Assembly (NCBI GenBank): GCA_040758375.1
Contig: JBFLWE010000090.1
Coordinates: 1-20,582, forward strand
Origin: CAMLIZ01 sp040758375
GTDB taxonomy: Bacteria; Pseudomonadota; Gammaproteobacteria; Burkholderiales; Burkholderiaceae_C
DNA: 20,582 nucleotides
Direction: 5' to 3'
Shown: positions 15,480 through 20,582 of the stretch, one piece after another
Numbering within the stretch: position 1 is the stretch's first letter
How the letters are laid out: every line of letters begins with the position of its first letter
Made by a program: the position numbers and the translations under genes
Notes under the pieces: generated by a model
What the model saw: the letters and a program-made list of their open reading frames with translations, nothing else
What the model was told of the DNA's origin: nothing
Database searches by the model: none

Positions 15480-16976
15480 TCAGGCCGGTGCCCGTTTGCC
15501 CTTCAGGGGCTCGATGGCCGGGCCTTCCAGAACCCGGCCATCGGGCGCGAAGCGGCTGCCATGGCAAGGGCAGTCCCAGCTCGTTTCCACCGGGTTCCAG
15601 TGCACCATGCACTTCAGATGGGTGCACACCGGCGACACGACCGACAGATGGCCATCCGGGTGGCGGTAGGCGGCCAGGCGCTCGCCGTCGAGCTCGACGA
15701 TCGCCGCGTCACCCGGGGACAGGCGCTCCAGCTGCTCGTGCTGCCGGTGCGTCAGGTAGTCCTGCACGACCGACTTCACCACGGCTGCCGTCTCCTCGCC
15801 AACGTGACGGGCCGATTTCAGCGGCGTGAAGCGCGTGGCCTTGTACAGGGTGCTCCATCGGTTGTCGCGGCCCAGGATCCGGTCGGCGATGAGCCGTGCG
15901 GCCAGCGTGCCGTAGACCAGACCGTCGGTGGAGAAGCCGGTGGCGATGTGGCAGCCGGAGGCGTCCTCGCCGATGTAAGGCAGCAGGTCGGGGGACCGGA
16001 AGTTTTGCGCCGACCAATGGAAGCCGAACTCGTGCACCGGCAGCCGCCGGCGTGCGGCGTCTTCCAACGATGCCAGGGCCTGCCGCGCGTCATGCTGCCC
16101 GGTCTTGTGGTCCTCGCCCACGCAAACCAGCATCGGGCCCTGCGGCGTGTCGAGGCCGCGCACCGACAGCTTCTCCCGGCCCTGCGCCCAGAAGATGCCG
16201 GCGGGAAACCCCCCGGCGCCCAGCGCCGCCGCCACGCCGTATTCACGATGCGGCACCATCCCGGCCTGCACCAGGTGAAAGCCGCTGGGCGAGTGCGTGG
16301 CCAGCACGATCGCGCTGGCCTGCACGCTGCCGCCCGCCGTGCGCACCCGGGCAGCCGAGGCTTCAATCTCCAGTGCCGGGCTGCGTTCGAAGATGCGTCC
16401 GCCGGCGGCGACCAGCCGTGCGGCCAGTCCCTGCACGTAGGCCGCGGGGTGGAACTGGGCTTGGCCCTCGATCAGCAAGACCTTGCCGTGCGCTGCCGGC
16501 GGGCCGGGCGGCAGCGCGTCGAGCCAGCGCACCGGCAAGCCGCAATCCAGCGCGGCCTGGTGCTCGTCCTGCACCTGCGTCAGCGCGTCCGGCGAACCGG
16601 CATAGCAGTACAGGCCGCAGCGTCGGAAGCCGCAGGCCGCGCCGAGCGGCGCGGCCTCGCGCTCGATGAAGTCGATCGTCTCGGCGCGCGAGGCCACCAC
16701 CTGCCGCGCGGTCTCGGCGTCCCAGGTGTCGCGCAGGGCGTGCAGGCCGCTGCTGACCGTGGCGTACAGGTTGCCGGTGGAGTTTCCGGTGGCGCCGCTG
16801 GCCAGCGCGTCGGCTTCCAGCAGCACCACCTGGCGGCCGGCGCGCGCGAGCAGCAGGCCAGCGGTGATGCCGGTGATGCCGCCGCCCACCACCACGACAT
16901 CGGTGCCCAGGTTTTCGGCCAGCACGGGCCAGGCGGGTGAAGGCGCGAAGCCGCGCCAGACGGACAGGGTGGCCAT
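15480..16976 (-). CDS. FAD-dependent oxidoreductase (DAO family) with C-terminal Rieske [2Fe-2S] domain
   Basis: A 498-residue fusion. The N-terminal DAO-type FAD fold has GGGITG at 31-36 and the acidic end of the second strand in VVLLEAD; its C-terminal FAD contact is likely the CHIATGFSTDGLVYG segment near 360. A linker follows, then a Rieske domain from about 425. Cluster ligands are Cys451, His453, Cys469 and His472 (C-x-H-x15-C-x2-H). Cys456 and Cys471 match the disulfide pair of bc1/b6f-type Rieske domains. Similar fusions, such as Bacillus YhfW as I recall, are known but have no established substrate; amine or amino-acid oxidation is only suggested by the DAO fold. No signal or membrane segment is visible. 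ATG 16976 is fixed by AAGGAG (16988-16983) 6 nt upstream. It diverges from the histidine kinase gene and converges with the metalloprotease gene. Confidence 0.9.
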   Translation of the reverse strand: MATLSVWRGFAPSPAWPVLAENLGTDVVVVGGGITGITAGLLLARAGRQVVLLEADALASGATGNSTGNLYATVSSGLHALRDTWDAETARQVVASRAETIDFIEREAAPLGAACGFRRCGLYCYAGSPDALTQVQDEHQAALDCGLPVRWLDALPPGPPAAHGKVLLIEGQAQFHPAAYVQGLAARLVAAGGRIFERSPALEIEASAARVRTAGGSVQASAIVLATHSPSGFHLVQAGMVPHREYGVAAALGAGGFPAGIFWAQGREKLSVRGLDTPQGPMLVCVGEDHKTGQHDARQALASLEDAARRRLPVHEFGFHWSAQNFRSPDLLPYIGEDASGCHIATGFSTDGLVYGTLAARLIADRILGRDNRWSTLYKATRFTPLKSARHVGEETAAVVKSVVQDYLTHRQHEQLERLSPGDAAIVELDGERLAAYRHPDGHLSVVSPVCTHLKCMVHWNPVETSWDCPCHGSRFAPDGRVLEGPAIEPLKGKRAPA

Positions 16977-17128
16977 TGCCCGCTCCTTTGGTTTCAGACG
17001 GATGCGGACTTCTTGGGCAAGTCGAATGCCCACGCCGCCGCAGCGTTGCGCGGCGTCATCCAGGGCGCGCAAACCGCCGTTCGTCGCACCGGCGGCCCTT
17101 GGGACTGCCTGGCGCCCGGTGCGCGCGG

Positions 17129-17134
17129 TATCGT
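17129..17134 (+). promoter_or_regulatory. Possible -10 element very close to the histidine kinase start
   Basis: TATCGT ends 10 nt before ATG 17145. With no Shine-Dalgarno upstream, it could drive a leaderless or near-leaderless transcript. No good -35 is visible at 16-18 nt. Confidence 0.25.
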
Positions 17135-17144
17135 CGCGGCCATC

Positions 17145-18194
17145 ATGTCTTCAAGTTCCGAAGCCTCGACCGCCTTTGCCGCGCTCACCGGGCGCAGCGT
17201 GGCCGTGGTGCTGCTGCTGGCGGTGCTGGGCGCGGTGGCGCTGAACCCGATCTTCGTGACGCCGTTCGTCGTGCTGCTCGGCCGCACGATGTTCCTGGCG
17301 ATGGCCTTGCTGCTGGCCTTCACCGCCGCGCGCGCCTGGGCGCCGCGCTGGCTGCCGCGCTGGGTGGCGCAGGTGCTGGCGGTGATCCTCGCCGCGCCGC
17401 TGGCCACCTTGCTGGTGTACCTGCTGTCCGTGGGCGGCAAGCTCTCGGCCTTCACCTCGGTGCCCGAGCGCATCTCGGGTTTCGTCTGGATCTCGGGCAC
17501 CGGCATCGTGATCGGCCTGGTGGTGGCGCTGGGCGCGCTGTACCGCGAGCGCGACGCCCAGGTGCGCTCGCAGGCGCTGCAGTTCGAGCTGGAGCGCGCC
17601 ACGCTGGAGCGGCAGGCGCTCGATGCGCGGCTGTCGCTGCTGCAGGCGCAGATCGAGCCGCATTTCCTGTTCAACACGCTGGCCAACGTGCAGGCGCTGG
17701 TGGAAACCGGCTCGCCGCGCGCCGCGCCGGTGCTCAAGAGCCTGATCGCCTACCTGCGCGCGGCCATGCCCAAGCTGCACGGCCAGACGCCCACACTGGG
17801 CGACGAAGAGGCGCTGGTGCGCGCCTACCTGCAGCTGATGCTGATGCGCATGCCCGACCGGTTGCAGTTCGGGCTGCAGCTCGACCCGGCGCTGCGTGCG
17901 CTGCGGTTTCCGCCGATGGCACTGCTCACGCTGGTGGAAAACGCGGTGCGCCACGGCATCGACCCCAGCGAGCAGGGCGGGCGCATCGAGGTCGGCGCCG
18001 AGCGCCAGGGCGAGCAGGTGCGCGTGTGGGTGGCCGACACCGGCGTGGGCCTGTCCGAGTCTTCGCAGCCGGGCACCGGCCTGAACAACCTGCGCGAGCG
18101 CCTGCGCGCCTTTTTCGGGCCCGAAGCGGAACTGCAGCTGTCGCCGCTCGAGCCGCGCGGCCTGCGTGCCGATATCGTGTTCAAGCCCGTATGA
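17145..18194 (+). CDS. LytS/AlgZ-type sensor histidine kinase
   Basis: A 349-residue membrane kinase of the His_kinase (HPK7/8-like) group. Four hydrophobic segments at about 19-37, 40-62, 74-96 and 112-133 form the sensor part with almost no periplasmic domain. A coiled-coil region (RERDAQVRSQALQFELERATLE) leads to the phosphoacceptor motif QIEPHFLFNTL with His173. The ATPase part has an N-box LVENAVRHGI with Asn266, then VADTGVGL and GTGLNNLRERL near 310. All catalytic elements are present. The stimulus is unknown; with so little outside the membrane, sensing is probably within or at the membrane. ATG 17145 gives a proper N-terminus; an ATG/GTG 44 codons upstream would add sequence unlike the family. 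The stop overlaps the response regulator start by ATGA, so the two are co-translated partners. Confidence 0.92.
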   Translation: MSSSSEASTAFAALTGRSVAVVLLLAVLGAVALNPIFVTPFVVLLGRTMFLAMALLLAFTAARAWAPRWLPRWVAQVLAVILAAPLATLLVYLLSVGGKLSAFTSVPERISGFVWISGTGIVIGLVVALGALYRERDAQVRSQALQFELERATLERQALDARLSLLQAQIEPHFLFNTLANVQALVETGSPRAAPVLKSLIAYLRAAMPKLHGQTPTLGDEEALVRAYLQLMLMRMPDRLQFGLQLDPALRALRFPPMALLTLVENAVRHGIDPSEQGGRIEVGAERQGEQVRVWVADTGVGLSESSQPGTGLNNLRERLRAFFGPEAELQLSPLEPRGLRADIVFKPV

Positions 18195-18952
18195 CCACCA
18201 CCTGCCTGATCGCCGACGACGAACCGCTGCTGCGCGAGCACTTGGCCGCGCACCTGAAACGCCTGTGGCCCGAGCTGCAGGTGGTGGCCGAGGCGCGCAA
18301 CGGCCGCGAGGCGGTGGAGATGTTCGATGCGCAGGCGCCGGACATCGTGTTCCTCGACGTGCACATGCCGGGGCTGAACGGCATCGAGGCCGCACGCAGC
18401 ATCGCGCGCCGCGCGCAGATCGTGTTCGTCACCGCCTATGAGCAGTACGCGGTGCAGGCTTTCGAGCAGGGCGCCATCGACTACCTGGTCAAGCCCTTCG
18501 ACGAGGCACGGCTGGCCGACACCGTGCAGCGCCTGCGGCAGCGCCGCGCGCCGGCGGCGCCCGAGGGCCTGGAGGCGGTGCTCGAGCGCCTGGGCGCCGA
18601 ACTCAAGCGCGAGCGTGCCGCCAGCGCCTGGCTGCAGTGGATCAAGGCCTCGGTGGGCAGCAGCGTGCGCCTGATCCCGGTGGACCAGGTGGTCTATCTG
18701 CGCTCCGACGAGAAATACACCCTGGTCGTGTGGGACGGCGGCGAGGCCCTGATCCGCAAGACCATCCGCGAGCTGGCCGACGAGCTGAACCCCGAGGTGT
18801 TCGTGCAGGTACACCGCTCGGTCATCGTGAACCTGCGGCAGATTTCACAGGTGACGCGCGGGCCTAACGAAACCGCCGAGGTGCACCTCAAGGGCCGCAC
18901 CGAGGTGCTGCCCGTCAGCCGCAGCTACCTGCACTTCTTCCGCCAGATGTGA
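18191..18952 (+). CDS. LytTR-family response regulator (AlgR/LytR-like)
   Basis: A 253-residue transcription regulator. The receiver domain (about 3-120) has the acidic pair Asp9-Asp10, phosphoacceptor Asp56 in FLDVHMPGLNG, Thr82 and Lys102 in YLVKPFD. After a charged linker, the LytTR DNA-binding domain covers about 148-250 with the diagnostic VVYLRSDEKYTLV and QVHRSVIVNLRQI segments and ends in SRSYLHFFRQM. LytTR regulators bind direct repeats in promoter regions, but I did not find a convincing site here. The start ATG overlaps the kinase stop (ATGA at 18191-18194), which fixes it; the much longer open frame upstream is a shadow of the kinase gene. Its targets are unknown; AlgR-type regulators often control surface motility or polysaccharide in related bacteria. 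Confidence 0.93.
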   Translation: MTTTCLIADDEPLLREHLAAHLKRLWPELQVVAEARNGREAVEMFDAQAPDIVFLDVHMPGLNGIEAARSIARRAQIVFVTAYEQYAVQAFEQGAIDYLVKPFDEARLADTVQRLRQRRAPAAPEGLEAVLERLGAELKRERAASAWLQWIKASVGSSVRLIPVDQVVYLRSDEKYTLVVWDGGEALIRKTIRELADELNPEVFVQVHRSVIVNLRQISQVTRGPNETAEVHLKGRTEVLPVSRSYLHFFRQM

Positions 18953-18956
18953 CGAA

Positions 18957-19081
18957 TGTCCCTCCGGGACAGGCCGCGCAGCGGCCAGGGGGCGGTACTT
19001 GTCAGCGCCCGACCTGCGATCCGGGTTTCCCGGTCGCAGGTCGCAGCCCCCTCGGGGGGCGGCCGCCAGGCGGCCGGGGGC
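18957..19081. repeat. Nested inverted-repeat block (REP-like) after the response regulator gene
   Basis: Successive perfect palindromes fill this block: TGTCCC/GGGACA (18957-18971), GGCCGC/GCGGCC (18972-18986), a long hairpin CGACCTGCGA/TCGCAGGTCG with an inner CCGGG/CCCGG (19010-19043), GCCCCC/GGGGGC (19046-19060) and GGCCGCC/GGCGGCC (19061-19075). In addition AGGGGGC (18987-18993) pairs with GCCCCCT (19046-19052) around the central hairpin, and GCCCCC can alternatively pair with GGGGGC at 19076-19081. It begins 4 nt after the regulator stop and has no T-tract. It may terminate transcription or stabilise the upstream mRNA, and could be a dispersed chromosomal repeat; copy number cannot be judged from one window. 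Confidence 0.7.
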
Positions 19082-19094
19082 ACCAAGAATTTCC

Positions 19095-19121
19095 TCAATT
19101 GGGTGGCTGCAAGGCCGATAT
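19095..19121 (+). promoter_or_regulatory. Sigma-28 (FliA) promoter upstream of the chemoreceptor gene
   Basis: TCAAT (19095-19099), 14 nt, then GCCGATAT (19114-19121) closely matches the FliA consensus of pseudomonads and betaproteobacteria (TCAAG, 14-15 nt, GCCGATA). It lies 68 nt before the chemoreceptor ATG, between the repeat block and the gene. Chemoreceptor genes are classical FliA targets, which supports the call. Confidence 0.75.
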
Positions 19122-19131
19122 TTGAGCGAGC

Positions 19132-19149
19132 ACACCCCTTTGGGGGTGT
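19132..19149 (+). promoter_or_regulatory. Hairpin in the predicted chemoreceptor mRNA leader
   Basis: ACACCCC (19132-19138) and GGGGTGT (19143-19149) form a perfect 7-bp stem with a 4-nt loop a few bases after the predicted sigma-28 start site, about 40 nt before the ATG. It could protect the 5' end or affect expression. No T-tract follows. Confidence 0.45.
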
Positions 19150-19189
19150 CGAGAATCCCGTCGTGCACACCCTTGAGAAGAGGCTGCCA

Positions 19190-20582
19190 ATGAAGCTCTC
19201 GTCCTTCACACACCTGTCCGTCGGGCGCCGTCTGGCCCTCGGTTTCGCCAGCCTGGTGATCATGCTCGCCGTCGTGGCGGGCCTGAACACGCTGGAGTTC
19301 CGCAACATGGGCGGACGCCTGCAGCAGATCGTCGAGGTGAACAACCCCAAGACCGATCTGGCCTACACCATGCTCAACCACATCAACGAGCTGGCGGTGC
19401 AGGCCCGTTCGATCACCTTGCTCACCGACGTGAAGGAGATCGACAGCGAGGTCAAGGTGCTCAAGGGCGCCGAGGCCAACTACTGGAAGGCCGAGAAGGC
19501 CCTGGCCGAGCGCATCGGCGCGCCGGGCGCCACGGCTGAAGAGAAGAAGCTGCTGGAAGAGATTGCCGCGGCCGCCAAGAAGACCATGCCGCTGGTGCTG
19601 CGCGCCGCCAAGGAAGGCCAGGACGGCGCCAACATCGAGGCCACGATGACCCTGATGCTGCAGGTGCGCCCCAACGAGCAGGTGTGGCGCAAGAAGGTGG
19701 CGGAGCTGGTGGCGCTGGAAGACAAGCTCAGCCACCAGAGCTATGAAGAAGCCAAGGCCGGGCAGATGCGGGCGATGGCCATCGCCGCCGCACTGGTGGC
19801 GGCGGCCGTGGTGGTCGGCACGCTGGTGGGCTGGCGCATCACGCGCAGCGTCAAGCAGCCGATCGACCGCGCGATCCGCGTGGCCGAGCGCATCGCAGAA
19901 GGCGACCTGACCTCGGCCGTCGAGGTGACCTCCAAGGACGAGATCGGCCGCCTGCTGATTGCCATCGCGGCGATGCAGGACCGCCTGCGTTCGCTGGTGG
20001 GCGAGATCCGCCAGTCGGCCGAAAGCATCCAGATGGCCAGCGCCGAGGTGGCCACCGGCAACCAGGACCTGTCGCAGCGCACCGAAATGGCCGCGTCCAG
20101 CCTGCAGCAGACCGCCAGCTCGATGGAGCAGCTCACCGGCACGGTGCGCCACAGCGCCGACGCCGCGGCCCAGGCCAATCAGCTCGCGTCGTCGGCTTCC
20201 GCTGTGGCCTCGCGCGGCGGTGAAGTCGTGAGCCAGGTGGTCAGCACCATGGAAGAGATCAACTCCAGCTCGAAGAAGATCGCCGACATCATCGGCGTGA
20301 TCGACGGCATCGCCTTCCAGACCAACATCCTGGCGCTCAACGCCGCGGTGGAAGCCGCGCGCGCCGGCGAGCAGGGCCGCGGCTTCGCGGTGGTGGCCGG
20401 CGAGGTGCGCTCGCTCGCCCAGCGCAGCGCCGAGGCCGCCAAGGAGATCAAGGCGCTGATCGGCACCAGCGTGGACAAGGTCGAGACCGGCTCGCGCCTG
20501 GTGCAGGACGCCGGCAGCACGATGAACGAGATCGTGGCCAGCGTGCAGCGCGTGACCGACATCATCGGCGAGATCACCGCCG
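19190..20582 (+). CDS. Methyl-accepting chemotaxis protein (3' end outside window)
   Basis: An open frame of 464 codons from ATG 19190 runs off the window without a stop. It is a classical transmembrane chemoreceptor: TM1 at about 14-34 (LALGFASLVIMLAVVAGL), a periplasmic four-helix-type ligand domain at about 35-190, TM2 at about 193-215 (MRAMAIAAALVAAAVVVGTL), HAMP at about 216-268, then the cytoplasmic signalling helix. The hairpin tip that contacts CheA and CheW is complete, FQTNILALNAAVEAARAG (376-393) followed by EQGRGFAVVA. A methylation-site consensus is visible in ASSLQQTASS near 303. Missing are the rest of the descending helix and any CheR-tether peptide. AGAGG lies 6 nt before the ATG. 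A sigma-28 promoter upstream places it in the flagellar regulon. The ligand cannot be predicted. Confidence 0.95.
   Translation, partial: MKLSSFTHLSVGRRLALGFASLVIMLAVVAGLNTLEFRNMGGRLQQIVEVNNPKTDLAYTMLNHINELAVQARSITLLTDVKEIDSEVKVLKGAEANYWKAEKALAERIGAPGATAEEKKLLEEIAAAAKKTMPLVLRAAKEGQDGANIEATMTLMLQVRPNEQVWRKKVAELVALEDKLSHQSYEEAKAGQMRAMAIAAALVAAAVVVGTLVGWRITRSVKQPIDRAIRVAERIAEGDLTSAVEVTSKDEIGRLLIAIAAMQDRLRSLVGEIRQSAESIQMASAEVATGNQDLSQRTEMAASSLQQTASSMEQLTGTVRHSADAAAQANQLASSASAVASRGGEVVSQVVSTMEEINSSSKKIADIIGVIDGIAFQTNILALNAAVEAARAGEQGRGFAVVAGEVRSLAQRSAEAAKEIKALIGTSVDKVETGSRLVQDAGSTMNEIVASVQRVTDIIGEITA

Noticed and set aside
16937..18952. A 671-codon plus-strand frame as one long protein ending in the response regulator
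   Set aside because: The upstream two-thirds is an out-of-frame shadow of the histidine kinase; the real start is the ATG in the ATGA overlap at 18191.
18845..20152. A 435-codon minus-strand open frame opposite the chemoreceptor gene
   Set aside because: The plus-strand frame encodes unmistakable chemoreceptor domains; this is its antisense shadow.

Overview
The window looks like ordinary chromosomal DNA from a high-GC betaproteobacterium of the order Burkholderiales (Comamonadaceae/Sphaerotilaceae-like, near Rubrivivax, Leptothrix or Caldimonas). This rests on the very high G+C with strong third-position G/C bias, and on the family content: AlgZ/AlgR-type LytTR two-component pair, RhlE and EttA, a DAO-Rieske oxidoreductase, and dense coding on both strands. 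The genus is an inference from memory, not from a search. I see no rRNA, tRNA, CRISPR array, insertion sequence or prophage gene, and no gene-free stretch reaches 300 bases; the largest is 279 bp, between rhlE and ettA.

Layout. (1) 2-400: the 3' end of a Pro/Thr-rich protein with a Cys-rich tail, cut by the window edge. (2) 509-2209: an AMP-forming acyl-CoA ligase. (3) 6291 down to 2210 on the minus strand: five genes in one direction, namely a membrane-anchored SRPBCC protein, an exported S9A prolyl oligopeptidase, a small COG2388-type acetyltransferase, DUF924 (start overlaps the previous stop as ATGA) and DUF805. (4) 6422-8479: a Dcp-like M3 metallopeptidase, divergent from that cluster. 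It ends at a 12-bp hairpin shared with a convergent conserved hypothetical gene (9016-8507). (5) rhlE (10518-9145) and ettA (10798-12462) diverge from a 279-bp region; ettA ends at a clear intrinsic terminator. (6) 12662-15448: a large zinc metalloprotease lipoprotein with a candidate sigma-70 promoter. (7) 16976-15480: an FAD oxidoreductase with a C-terminal Rieske domain. (8) 17145-18952: a LytS/AlgZ-type histidine kinase and a LytTR response regulator overlapping by ATGA. (9) 18957-19081: a dense block of nested inverted repeats. (10) 19190 to the window end: a methyl-accepting chemotaxis protein, open at the 3' edge, preceded by a good match to a FliA (sigma-28) promoter.

How the genes relate. 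Most neighbours are housekeeping or accessory single-gene units. Functional coupling is supported for the histidine kinase and response regulator pair, and translational coupling for the acetyltransferase and DUF924 pair. The chemoreceptor probably belongs to the flagellar/chemotaxis regulon through sigma-28 rather than to the two-component operon beside it. Three peptidases (S9A, M3, zinc metalloprotease lipoprotein) lie within 12 kb, but nothing shows that they act together.

I found no convincing new multi-gene system. The items most worth a second look are the palindrome block, the sigma-28 promoter with its leader hairpin, the Rieske-fused oxidoreductase, the unrecognised 169-residue protein, and the possible long rhlE leader.
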